Below the pieces are notes generated by a model. It ran no database searches. It was not told the DNA's origin and was given only the letters and a program-made list of their open reading frames with translations. From assembly GCF_030407455.1 (NCBI RefSeq), contig NZ_JASDDJ010000023.1, forward strand, positions 1 through 49,487: a stretch of 49,487 bases of DNA, read 5' to 3'. This document shows, piece after piece, positions 28,261 through 36,342 of the stretch (position 1 is the stretch's first letter; each line of letters begins with the position of its first letter). The stretch comes from Psychrobacter sp. 5A.1 (GTDB lineage Bacteria; Pseudomonadota; Gammaproteobacteria; Pseudomonadales; Moraxellaceae). A program made the translations under genes and the position numbers.

Positions 28261-28295
28261 AAAAAGCCCTAAGTATCATACTTAGGGCTTTTTTT
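28261..28295. terminator. Bidirectional intrinsic terminator, cytochrome b561 / minE
   Basis: A perfect 11-bp stem, AGCCCTAAGTA at 28265-28275 with TACTTAGGGCT at 28279-28289, a 3-base loop, a T run to the right and an A run to the left. It serves the plus-strand cytochrome gene and the minus-strand min genes. Confidence 0.92.
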
Positions 28296-28343
28296 AAATG
28301 AATCGTAGAGAGCTATATGTTGAGATATCTGCTTTTTAGAGCG

Positions 28344-28634
28344 TTACTTTTTATGCTCAGGTAAGTTGATATTCATCTCTAACACATCCAAGCTGTCTTC
28401 AGAACGATGATTGATATTAACATCATCAATTTGCACACCGTTGACGTACTTATTAACCACTTCTAAAATTTCACGCTTCATTTTTTCAATACGGTCAACC
28501 GTTAAGCGATTGTTCAATCTATTTTCGCTCGCAACGATAACTTTTAGACGTTCCGTTGCTAGATTCGCGCTACCGGCATTATTGCTGTCGTCAGTACCAA
28601 ACAGGCTACTCCAAAATCCTTTTTTCTTAGTCAT
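28344..28634 (-). CDS. minE: Cell division topological factor MinE
   Basis: MinE stimulates MinD ATPase activity and drives pole-to-pole Min oscillation, keeping the division ring at mid-cell. The N-terminal part ([25 protein letters not shown]) contains the membrane-binding and anti-MinCD helix, and the C-terminal part ([26 protein letters not shown]) is the topological specificity domain. About 96 residues, slightly longer than E. coli. GGAGG lies six bases before the second of two tandem ATGs, so 28634 is the proposed start; the first ATG (28637) overlaps the minD stop as TAATG, showing translational coupling. Confidence 0.95.
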   Translation of the reverse strand: MTKKKGFWSSLFGTDDSNNAGSANLATERLKVIVASENRLNNRLTVDRIEKMKREILEVVNKYVNGVQIDDVNINHRSEDSLDVLEMNINLPEHKK

Positions 28635-28636
28635 CA

Positions 28637-29449
28637 TTAACCTCCAAACCAGCGCTGTAATAAACTCTTTTTCTTGACGTCAATATGACGTAATGGACGT
28701 TCTTCGCCTAAAAAACGGGCGACAATGTCATCATAACATTGACCAGCAACAGAGTCGGTATAATGAATAACGGGCTCGCCGTGGTTAGACGCTTCAAGCA
28801 CTGAGTGACTTTCAGGAACAACCCCAAGTAGTGGTACTTTTAGGATATCATTCGAAATCGTATCAATGTCCATCATCTCGTTGGCAGCAGCACGTTCGGG
28901 GTTATAACGAGTAATAATCAAATGCTCACGTACAGAGCCTTGGTTTTCTTCAACCTTTTTGGTCTGGCTTTGTAAAATACCAATAATACGGTCTGAGTCA
29001 CGCACTGAAGAAATCTCAGGGTTGGTGACGATGATGGCTTCATCTGCATGATACATCGCTAGCTGCGCACCGCGCTCGATACCGGCAGGTGAGTCGCAAA
29101 TGATATAATCAAACTGTTTAGAAAGCTCAGCCATTACCTCAGATACCCCTTCATCTGTCAGTGCGTCTTTATCGCGTGTCTGACTGGCTGGGAGGATATA
29201 TAGGTTTTCGAGCTGTTTATCTTTGACAAGTGCTTGCGACAAGCGCGCATTTCCAGTGATGACATCAACGAAGTCATAAACAATTCGGTTTTCACAACCC
29301 ATGATTAAGTCTAGATTACGTAGACCTACATCAAAATCGATAACAACCGTTTTATAGCCACGTAACGCCAAACCAGCGGCAAAAGAAGCGCTTGTCGTGG
29401 TTTTACCCACACCGCCTTTACCTGAAGTGATTACAACTATCTTCGCCAC
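28637..29449 (-). CDS. minD: Septum site-determining ATPase MinD
   Basis: Membrane-associated ParA/MinD-type ATPase, 270 residues. The deviant Walker A motif GKGGVGKTT is at the N-terminus, switch II sits in [10 protein letters not shown], and the C-terminal amphipathic membrane-targeting helix [12 protein letters not shown] is intact. It recruits MinC to the membrane and is displaced by MinE. The start is a GTG at 29449, with AGGAG nine bases upstream. It is coupled to minE by a one-base overlap, whereas minC lies upstream across a 306-bp gap, so minDE may have a separate promoter. Confidence 0.96.
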   Translation of the reverse strand: MAKIVVITSGKGGVGKTTTSASFAAGLALRGYKTVVIDFDVGLRNLDLIMGCENRIVYDFVDVITGNARLSQALVKDKQLENLYILPASQTRDKDALTDEGVSEVMAELSKQFDYIICDSPAGIERGAQLAMYHADEAIIVTNPEISSVRDSDRIIGILQSQTKKVEENQGSVREHLIITRYNPERAAANEMMDIDTISNDILKVPLLGVVPESHSVLEASNHGEPVIHYTDSVAGQCYDDIVARFLGEERPLRHIDVKKKSLLQRWFGG

Positions 29450-29755
29450 AATGGCACACTCCTATGAATCAATGGGATATCTTTTATATAAATAGCATGA
29501 TTACACGTTATTTATTTAACATATATACACTATCTGCGAAGCTAGCCTAGCATAAATAAACAAAAATTTATAGCAGGTCGATACTAAAGCAGAAAAACAA
29601 CTTATATATAGGTCAGTCAGCTTTTTTGCTCGGTATAACTAGAGCACGCCCTAGGGTCATAACGCTGTTTTCTGACTGAACCAATACGTCAGCTTAACCA
29701 TCTTAGTTTTCTATAACGTCACCTTACCGTGTATTATTTTTAATAGACTAAAAAC
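29450..29755. other. Unusually long minC-minD spacer
   Basis: A 306-bp AT-rich non-coding stretch between minC and minD. It holds one copy of the dispersed CTAGGGCRYGT motif (minus-oriented at 29644-29654) and probably a promoter for minDE, though I cannot point to a good -35/-10 pair. Confidence 0.4.
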
Positions 29756-30580
29756 TTATGCTTCGTCCATCACTGTAAATACCAAACCTTCACCTTCCAC
29801 AAATTTTACTTGTACAGATTTGTCGATGACATGTTCAGGTAAGTTGTCTCGTAAGCAATAGGTTCCTGCTACTGAAACCAAAGAAGGGTTGAAGACTTGG
29901 CAGAAGATACGAGCATCTTTATCACCAGTTGCTCCTGCGACCAAACGACCTTGGGCACGGCCATATACATGCAAGCTATTGTCAGTAATTGCCTCGGCAC
30001 CGCTATTGATACTACTGGTCAAAATCAAGTCGCCGCCAACGTGATTGAGGCTTTGTCCTGAGCGTAGCATTTGGTCATAAATCAGACTGGTAATATGCTG
30101 AGTGCTGACCAATGTCTCTGGAGGAAGAGTTGATAAGGTCGTTTCAGTGGCAGGCTCGCTCGTGGTAGAAGCGCTATCTACGCTGTTCGCATTGACTGAT
30201 TCGGCAGTCGTATTTTCTGTCGCTTGAACGGCAGGAGTAGGGGCTTTTTTACTGGGTAAGATACGTTCGATACGCTTACCATCTGCTGGGAATATCGCCA
30301 AGCGTTGCTCATGTGCTTGTGAGTCGAGTACACCTGTCACTACGCCGATAGGCTGTAACCCCCATGACCATAGTAGTTCTACTAATGCTGATAGATTTTG
30401 TTCAACATCGCTATCGATAAGGATAGGAATATTGCTTGATTTGTTGCTGAGCGTTTCAGCAAGCTGAGCTTCTATAGCTGCTAGATCACTTGTACTAAAC
30501 TGTAAGCGTGAAAACGTCAGCATCTTGCCATAAAATGCTAGCGCTGGCGTAGTCTGGTTATCGTTAGCTGAAACTGTCAT
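29756..30580 (-). CDS. minC: Septum site-determining protein MinC
   Basis: FtsZ assembly inhibitor. The N-terminal domain (about 1-105, with LAFYGKMLTFSRLQF and LLWSWGLQPIGVV) inhibits FtsZ polymerisation. The C-terminal beta-helix domain (about 165-274, starting SGQSLNHVGGDLILTSSINSG in shortened form SGQSLNHVGGDLIL, with RIFCQVFNPSLVSVAGTYCL) dimerises and binds MinD. Between them is an Ala/Thr/Ser/Glu-rich linker of ~50 residues, longer than in E. coli (274 residues in all, versus 231). AAGGG precedes the ATG by seven bases. Encoded upstream of minD and minE on the same strand. Confidence 0.93.
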   Translation of the reverse strand: MTVSANDNQTTPALAFYGKMLTFSRLQFSTSDLAAIEAQLAETLSNKSSNIPILIDSDVEQNLSALVELLWSWGLQPIGVVTGVLDSQAHEQRLAIFPADGKRIERILPSKKAPTPAVQATENTTAESVNANSVDSASTTSEPATETTLSTLPPETLVSTQHITSLIYDQMLRSGQSLNHVGGDLILTSSINSGAEAITDNSLHVYGRAQGRLVAGATGDKDARIFCQVFNPSLVSVAGTYCLRDNLPEHVIDKSVQVKFVEGEGLVFTVMDEA

Positions 30581-30716
30581 ATATAAACCCTTAAAAATAA
30601 TTCTGTCACGGTATTCGCGGTATCATGTCTGTCATTGCATCATATTATTGGCCATTTTTGGGCCACTAAATATATAAATATTCTAGGACATGGCCTAATT
30701 GATGGTACGGCCTAGA

Positions 30717-31805
30717 TCATAGATTTAGCATGTCTTGGTGCTTCCATTGCTGCACTTTTACTTGTGCTTCAAACTCAGTCAAACTGTCCTCAATGATACT
30801 CGAAATCAAGACATCTAGCGCTGTGTTATTGGTGTCTATTTGCGCGATACCGCTGGCAATAGCCACCATCAATAAGTCAAGGCGCTCAGGGTCTAAGAGG
30901 CGCTTGTTTAAAGCATTCACGACGTTTTCACCGATATTGTGTCCGACGTGATGTAGCTGTGATTCAATCAAGCTACCAGCGATAGGTATCATGCGCAAAT
31001 AGCGTCGTAACTCAGGTGTGTTGGCCAGTCCTTCTTCAATGGCATTGCCCATTTCGCTGGCCAATATACTGCCACCGCCTGATGACGCAGTCAGTTCCTG
31101 TAGCTTTGGTGCAAGCTCTGTTCGTAGTAAAGAGAGAACAGCGGCCTTGATCTCATTGCGATTGCGAGTAATGGCTGACTCAATGAATGATTTGTGTGCT
31201 TCGGGGTTGGTCAATTCTTGTCGAAAATTCTGTATCGCTGTCAAAATAACACGATCAGAGAGCTCTTCTAATAATAGGTCAATGTAGAATTTGATTCGGT
31301 TGATCCACGTCTGTGGCAGTACTTGGTAGCCAAGCTGATATAGCCGTCGTCCAATCACTACTGCTCGAAGCAGTCGCAAAGCACGTAGCTGCGGAAAACA
31401 GCCTAATACTTCATACCAATGAACAAAGGGAAAAAAGAACCAGCGATAGTAGGCTTTTTGTTTGATGGCAATCACCCAGCGCAACAACAACTCAACGACC
31501 AAAAAGATGGTAAAAAATCCGCCAGTGGTGCGTAAAGGATCATGCAGCGTTGTCTGATACCAATTAAGCGCTTCACTTAGCGTCAACCACTCTGCAGCAC
31601 TGCTACTAAAACTGCTCATCAAAATAGCATCAATACTGATCAATAAAAGATCGATACTGATGACGATAATCATCACGATATCGTAAGTAAGTTTTAAGCG
31701 ACTGGGCTTTGGATGGTGGTGGTGTGGTGGCTTATTATCGGGCAGACGAGGCGACTGTTCGGGCGCTGAGTCTAGAGGCAGGCTAGTAGTAGAAGATACG
31801 GGCAC
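30717..31805 (-). CDS. Voltage-sensor-like membrane protein without a pore domain
   Basis: About 362 residues. A Pro/His-rich N-terminus (HHHH at about 29-32) is followed by a first membrane helix (about 41-64), a second with an internal acidic residue (FLVVELLLRWVIA, near 100-112), a short third segment HWYEVLGCFP and a fourth, arginine-rich one, QLRALRLLRAVVIGRRL. This order and the charged residues match the S1-S4 voltage-sensing domain of ion channels. No S5-pore-S6 follows: the remaining ~200 residues are soluble and helical, ending in an acidic tail. The GTG at 31805 (AAGG seven bases upstream) is preferred to the TTG at 31811. It might be a voltage-sensor-only or regulatory protein; the function is inferred only from this resemblance. 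Confidence 0.6.
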   Translation of the reverse strand: MPVSSTTSLPLDSAPEQSPRLPDNKPPHHHHPKPSRLKLTYDIVMIIVISIDLLLISIDAILMSSFSSSAAEWLTLSEALNWYQTTLHDPLRTTGGFFTIFLVVELLLRWVIAIKQKAYYRWFFFPFVHWYEVLGCFPQLRALRLLRAVVIGRRLYQLGYQVLPQTWINRIKFYIDLLLEELSDRVILTAIQNFRQELTNPEAHKSFIESAITRNRNEIKAAVLSLLRTELAPKLQELTASSGGGSILASEMGNAIEEGLANTPELRRYLRMIPIAGSLIESQLHHVGHNIGENVVNALNKRLLDPERLDLLMVAIASGIAQIDTNNTALDVLISSIIEDSLTEFEAQVKVQQWKHQDMLNL

Positions 31806-32105
31806 AGTCAAACCTTATAAATGATAAATGGCACAAAGAATAAGCAACTTAAATAGTATAGGGCTATCAAGTCACTAACCGTCAAAAGTCCTGAACGGAT
31901 GACTATTCACATTATCAATGAATAGGGCCAAAAAACAACCCATCTTTCACTATAATTACGCATTATCATTTACATATTGCTATTTAACGTCAAGGTTTGA
32001 CAAAACAGCGGTCAATCACGATGCTGACACACCCTACGTTTATTATCAGATACCATCGTTGTTCTAGGGCATGTCTTCAATTCACTCGATAGCCATCTAA
32101 AAATG

Positions 32106-33068
32106 CTAAGTGTTCGGAGTGTTAGGGTTTGTTTTGAACTCCGCCAACATAGTGGTAATGCGTTCATCTTTTTGGCGCCATATTTGCTCAACCCAGTCAA
32201 ACATTTGCATTTTTATGTCATCATCATCTTCGTAGCCGCCTTGTTTGATACTTTCGAACAACGCATCTGGTATATCGATGTACCTCAAATCAACGCCCAA
32301 GCGTTTGATATTGCCTTTCCAAAGATCGCCATAGCTTGGCACACCGTCTGGGTACACGATGGTCATGTCTAATATGCCATCGATATCTTCCCCTAACGCG
32401 CTGATAGCCAATGATAAGCCACCCGCACGAGGTTTTAGTAAATGCGTATAAGGTGATTTTTGCTGAGCTTGTTTGGCCTTGGTAAAGCGAGTCCCTTCTA
32501 GATAGTTGAGTAGGGTAAAAGGTTTGTCTTTTAAAAGGGCACAGGCACGCTTTGCTTCTTCGATGTCTTTGCCTTTTAGAGCAGGGTTTTTGGCGACGGC
32601 TTCTTTTGAATGTCGGCGCATCATTGGAAAGTCTAAAAAATAAAAAGCTTGGCCAACGATGGGAATATAAATCAGCTCAAACTTGGTAAAAAACCGCGTG
32701 AGTGGCAAGCGTTTTTCGCCAATATACTGCACGATACTGGTATCGACCCATGATTGGTGATTACTAACCAGTAGGTATTTACCATTGGTATGAATATCGT
32801 CTGGTAGCGTGATACGCCAATCTTTGCGCGGCAACATATCATCGATTAAAGCACTGTTGCTACTGATCCAGTGAGTGGCGATTTTGATGACTGCTTTGTC
32901 CGCAATAGAGGCACCAGTGATCACTTTGCCGACACCCATTAACCATAGAGGAATACTACCACCGAAGCTATTGGCAGCGATGACACCAGTTGCGGTGGCA
33001 AGTGACACCGCTTTACCCAATTTAGGTGTACGTTTATGCATTTTTCGAATGGTAGATGTCAATCGCAT
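32106..33068 (-). CDS. YihG-type lysophospholipid acyltransferase (PlsC family)
   Basis: Inner-membrane 1-acyl-glycerol-3-phosphate acyltransferase-like enzyme. The PlsC catalytic motif appears as NHQSWVD (H104, D109), the second block as FFTKFELIYIPIVGQAFYFLDFPM and the third as NYLEGTRF, where the Glu-Gly-Thr-Arg sequence binds the phosphate of the acceptor. The sequence is close to E. coli YihG, a poly-unsaturated-preferring 1-acyl-LPA acyltransferase, so a role in tailoring phospholipid acyl chains is plausible, which fits a cold-adapted genus. One N-terminal hydrophobic segment is seen (about 23-52). The ATG at 33068 has AGGA six bases upstream; the TTG two codons earlier is less well placed. 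Confidence 0.85.
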   Translation of the reverse strand: MRLTSTIRKMHKRTPKLGKAVSLATATGVIAANSFGGSIPLWLMGVGKVITGASIADKAVIKIATHWISSNSALIDDMLPRKDWRITLPDDIHTNGKYLLVSNHQSWVDTSIVQYIGEKRLPLTRFFTKFELIYIPIVGQAFYFLDFPMMRRHSKEAVAKNPALKGKDIEEAKRACALLKDKPFTLLNYLEGTRFTKAKQAQQKSPYTHLLKPRAGGLSLAISALGEDIDGILDMTIVYPDGVPSYGDLWKGNIKRLGVDLRYIDIPDALFESIKQGGYEDDDDIKMQMFDWVEQIWRQKDERITTMLAEFKTNPNTPNT

Positions 33069-33594
33069 GCTCAATCCTTTTCATTCTATTTGATTAATAA
33101 TAAGACATATATTGCTGAAGCTGATATGGCCAAGCCATGATAAAAAAGTGACAGCAGGTACTTCGCTAGAAGTATCACTGATACGCCTGCACTCGGTTGC
33201 CTAGACCTTCTTTCAAATGGAATCGACTATATAGGATAGGGCGTGTTAAATTTTTGGCTTAGTACTCAGTAAGTGGTGCTACCGTCTAAAAGCGGTCAAA
33301 TTGATACTGCCTCAGTACTACTACTGCCCAATTCAGCGATATAATTTTAGCAGAAACATGCTGTAGTGTACGGCTGTAAACGTGACTAGTGGTAGCAATG
33401 CGCAAAAACTAAACCTTTGAAATGACAGAAATATAACCTGCACTTTTCATACATAGGTGTGACAAAATATTACACAGAGTTAGATTGTAGTTGCCATAAT
33501 AATGAGGTATGTAGATAAGCACTCAAAAAATATTAATGGACAATCTTGATAAAAAGTACGATTTATACAATTTTTAAACTTAAGAGGAAATATT
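33069..33594. other. Divergent intergenic region, acyltransferase / OmpA-like lipoprotein
   Basis: About 525 bp without coding character. It holds a hairpin GGTACTTC / GAAGTATC (33157-33176, four-base loop), a copy of the dispersed motif TAGGGCGTGT (33237-33246), and the upstream region of the OmpA-like gene. TTGATA at 33546 and TACAAT at 33566 are too close together to be called a promoter with confidence. Confidence 0.4.
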
Positions 33595-34251
33595 ATGCGT
33601 AACAAATTATTGATCGCAGCAGTGGCATCAGGTCTAGCACTTAGCGGCTGTACAACTGATCCAAACACTGGACAACAGCGTCTAAACAAAGCCGCTTTAG
33701 GTGGTTTAGCTGGTGCAGTTGGTGGTGCAACTATTTCAAAAGCAACAGGCGGCGACAAAACTGGTCGTGATGCTGCTATTGGTGCAGCATTGGGTGCTGG
33801 TGTTGGTTATTACATGGAGCGTCAAGCTCGTCAACTTGAGCAGCAAATGGCTGGTACAGGCGTGACGGTTGAGCAAAACCCAACCACTGGTAACATTGAT
33901 CTTGTTATGCCAGGTAGCATCACTTTCTCGTTTGATGATGCAACACTTAATTCATCATTCAAGCCAACGCTAGACAAACTTGCTTCAACCATGAACCAGT
34001 ATAACCAAAACACGATTACTATCGCTGGTCACACTGATAGCAAAGGTTCAGCGTCTTACAACATGGGTCTGTCACGTGACCGTGCTTACTCAGTTGCCAA
34101 CTACTTGACAGCTCGCGGTGTTGCTTCAAACCGTGTAAATGTTGTTGCTTATGGTGAATCACGTCCAATTGCAGACAATAACAGTGAATACGGTCGTGGC
34201 CAAAACCGCCGTGTTGAGCTAACGGTTAATGCACCACAGAGCGTAAACTAA
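33595..34251 (+). CDS. OmpA-family (YiaD-like) outer-membrane lipoprotein
   Basis: A 218-residue lipoprotein with signal peptide ending LSGC (Cys19). After it comes a Gly-rich glycine-zipper segment (about 35-75, with GGLAGAVGGATISK and GAALGAGVGYYMERQ) that may insert in or line the membrane, then a C-terminal OmpA peptidoglycan-binding domain with ITFSFDDATLN, IAGHTDSKGSASYN, LSRDRAYSVANYL and GRGQNRRVEL. It is the same layout as E. coli YiaD. It likely tethers the outer membrane to the cell wall. AGAGGA is correctly placed before the ATG. Codons are strongly biased and repetitive (many GGT, GCT), suggesting high expression. It stands alone, with a terminator behind it. Confidence 0.92.
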   Translation: MRNKLLIAAVASGLALSGCTTDPNTGQQRLNKAALGGLAGAVGGATISKATGGDKTGRDAAIGAALGAGVGYYMERQARQLEQQMAGTGVTVEQNPTTGNIDLVMPGSITFSFDDATLNSSFKPTLDKLASTMNQYNQNTITIAGHTDSKGSASYNMGLSRDRAYSVANYLTARGVASNRVNVVAYGESRPIADNNSEYGRGQNRRVELTVNAPQSVN

Positions 34252-34313
34252 TCAATAGTCATATATAGCTATTGGATAGGTGCTCGCTATTTTTTAGCAC
34301 CCATCTATCAAAG

Positions 34314-34343
34314 AGAGTCAGCAATATGCTGGCTCTTTTTTTT
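34314..34343 (+). terminator. Intrinsic terminator of the OmpA-like lipoprotein gene
   Basis: A 9-bp stem, AGAGTCAGC at 34314-34322 with GCTGGCTCT at 34328-34336 (one G-U), a five-base loop, and eight T residues. A second hairpin, GGTGCT at 34279-34284 with AGCACC at 34296-34301, lies just before it. Confidence 0.88.
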
Positions 34344-34403
34344 GTATTTTTAATACGGCTAAAACAACGATTATTGATAGATATGGTTAATATTAAATTA
34401 AAT

Positions 34404-34422
34404 ATTGATAATGATTATCAAT
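34404..34422 (+). promoter_or_regulatory. Fur box upstream of the imelysin cluster
   Basis: A perfect 19-bp palindrome ATTGATAATGATTATCAAT. Its core TGATAATGATTATCA (34406-34420) matches the 7-1-7 Fur consensus TGATAATnATTATCA at every defined position. It overlaps the -35 box of the promoter at 34405-34433, so Fur with iron would block transcription of the imelysin gene. Confidence 0.9.
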
Positions 34423-34433
34423 AACACTATAAT
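34405..34433 (+). promoter_or_regulatory. Near-consensus sigma-70 promoter of the imelysin cluster
   Basis: The -35 hexamer TTGATA (34405-34410) and -10 hexamer TATAAT (34428-34433) are separated by exactly 17 bp. The -35 lies inside the Fur palindrome. The start codon is about 160 bp downstream, leaving a long 5' leader. Confidence 0.8.
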
Positions 34434-34594
34434 TTGTCAGTGTTTGCTATCGATGCAATCTTAGATGTCTTATCGTGCGTATTGAGACCCGATGTGCATG
34501 GCTAGGACAGCCTGCTGTAACATGGCTTGATTATCAGAATAATTGAGGCTACTTAACCAAAACGAATTTTTTGCTATATTTCTTGAGGATATGT

Positions 34595-36055
34595 ATGACG
34601 ATTACCACAGTAACGAGCCGTAAGATTTTACCAACTACTTTAGCTGTTGCACTTGCAGGCTTATTGATGGTGTCGGGCTGTACAAAGCAAGCTGATGAAG
34701 ACACTGCTGCGACGGCAGAGACACAGACAGAAGTAGCAAACACAGAGTCGAGTGATGGTACGGAAATGACCGCAGCCGAAAAAGCACACATCGATAGATT
34801 GATTATCAGTTATGCAAACATGGCACACGCCGCGTACAAAGACTCGTTGGACACTGCCAAAGCGCTACAAACTGCGGTAGAGACGTATGTAGCCACCCCA
34901 ACACAAGAAAATCTTGATGCGGCAAAAGCTGCCTATAAAGCGGCCCGCCAACCGTACTCACAAACTGAGATTTTCCGTTTTGATGAAGGCTTCGTAACGG
35001 CAAATGACAAGCGTAGCATCAACAGCATCGATAGCTGGGAAGGTCAGATCAATGCTTGGCCACTCGATGAAGCGCTGATTGATTATGTCAGCGATGATTA
35101 CGAAGGCAAATATAACAGCCAAGAAAACATCATCAATAGCGATAGCATTACTGTCGGCAGTATCAAGCAAGATACCAGTACGATTACACCTGAGCTGCTT
35201 GCAGAGATGAATGAAATCGGTGGTAGTGAAGCCAATGTCACGACTGGCTATCATGCGATTGAGTTTATGCTGTGGGGCCAAGACACCAATGGCGTAAAAG
35301 AAGGCGCGGGTAATCGTCCAGTTACTGACTATGCAACTGACGCTGGGCAGTGTACCAGTGGTGATACTGTCAATGATGATGCCAGTATCTGTGAGCGTCG
35401 CGGTGCGTTCTTGACCGCTGCTACTCAGCTATTGGTTGATGATTTGACCGCGATGGAAGCCCAGTGGCAGCCTGATACTGAGAATACTTTACGTAGTGAT
35501 TTGATCGCGCGAAAATACGACAATGGTCTGCGCCAAATTATGTATCAAATGGGCAGCTTAGCATTAGGTGAGTTGGCCTCTGAGCGTATGCAGGTTGCGT
35601 TTGTGACTGGCTCTACCGAAGATGAGCATGAGTGCTTCAGTGATTTGACTCATTTGAGCTATGCCAATAATGCTCGCGGTATTCAAAACGTCTTTAACGG
35701 TAGCTATAAAACAGTCGCGGGTAAAACAGTGGGCGGCTATGGTATCAAAGACTACCTCACTGATAACGGACATACAGAAGCCGCTGATAAGTTGGCTGCT
35801 GACTTTAGCAAAGTAGAAGGCGCGTTCAACGTTATTGTAGAAAAAGGCGAAAAAGAAGGCATCAAAATTGACCAGATGATTGCAACTGTCGGTCAAGCAA
35901 GCCAAGAAGGTGTCTCTGCCGAAGAGCAAAACGTTCGCCGTGGATGGGTTGAAGCGGGTATCACTAGCTTACAAGAGCTGACTGTTGGTATCGAAAATGC
36001 GGCAAAAGCCGTTGGTATCGATAACTTAGACGCTGATGCAGGATCGCAATTTTAG
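34595..36055 (+). CDS. Imelysin-family lipoprotein (IrpA / IcmP-like)
   Basis: Periplasmic lipoprotein of the imelysin family (peptidase M75-like), 486 residues. The signal peptide ends VSGC (Cys29), followed by an acidic Thr/Glu/Ala-rich linker and the imelysin fold. The family GxHxxE motif is GYHAIEFMLWGQD at about residues 218-230. Imelysins are iron-regulated and associated with iron uptake; protease activity has been reported for some (for example IcmP of Pseudomonas). The ATG at 34595 has GAGGA five bases upstream; an upstream TTG frame has none. It is first in a four-gene cluster with the order imelysin, DUF1111, imelysin, DUF1513 known from Pseudomonas. A Fur box lies upstream. Confidence 0.9.
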   Translation: MTITTVTSRKILPTTLAVALAGLLMVSGCTKQADEDTAATAETQTEVANTESSDGTEMTAAEKAHIDRLIISYANMAHAAYKDSLDTAKALQTAVETYVATPTQENLDAAKAAYKAARQPYSQTEIFRFDEGFVTANDKRSINSIDSWEGQINAWPLDEALIDYVSDDYEGKYNSQENIINSDSITVGSIKQDTSTITPELLAEMNEIGGSEANVTTGYHAIEFMLWGQDTNGVKEGAGNRPVTDYATDAGQCTSGDTVNDDASICERRGAFLTAATQLLVDDLTAMEAQWQPDTENTLRSDLIARKYDNGLRQIMYQMGSLALGELASERMQVAFVTGSTEDEHECFSDLTHLSYANNARGIQNVFNGSYKTVAGKTVGGYGIKDYLTDNGHTEAADKLAADFSKVEGAFNVIVEKGEKEGIKIDQMIATVGQASQEGVSAEEQNVRRGWVEAGITSLQELTVGIENAAKAVGIDNLDADAGSQF

Positions 36056-36100
36056 TACAGCATTTTAAGACAGCTGTGACCAATTAAAAGCTTTTGATTG

Positions 36101-36132
36101 GCTTTATAATGCCTTATTAGCCGTTATAAAGC
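36101..36132 (+). repeat. Inverted repeat after the first imelysin gene
   Basis: A perfect 9-bp inverted repeat GCTTTATAA (36101-36109) / TTATAAAGC (36124-36132). It follows directly on a 22-bp imperfect palindrome (36080-36101). There is no T run, so it is not itself a standard terminator. Confidence 0.5.
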
Positions 36133-36175
36133 AGTAACCGCTATTTATTAGACACTTAGATTGGATATAATACAT

Positions 36176-36206
36176 GCGTTGTCAGCCACCGTTGGCAACG
36201 CATTTT
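36176..36206 (+). terminator. Intrinsic terminator between imelysin and DUF1111 cytochrome
   Basis: A 10-bp stem 36176-36185 with 36192-36201 (GCGTTG pairing with CAACGC at its base, two inner G-U pairs), followed by ATTTTT. It lies about 120 bp past the first imelysin stop and would reduce readthrough to the rest of the cluster. Confidence 0.75.
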
Positions 36207-36342
36207 TACGAGCATTAAAATAGGTCAATTGGCCCGTGTATCGCCGCAATTTGTCGATGAACAATGATTCTGACGACATATCATTGAGGTGGTGTGACGC
36301 AATTTTGATGGTTCTACTCTAGCGCTAAGGCACTTAACTCCT

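Noticed and set aside
33546..33571. Promoter of the OmpA-like lipoprotein gene (TTGATA and TACAAT)
   Set aside because: The hexamers are only 14 bp apart, too close for a normal sigma-70 promoter.
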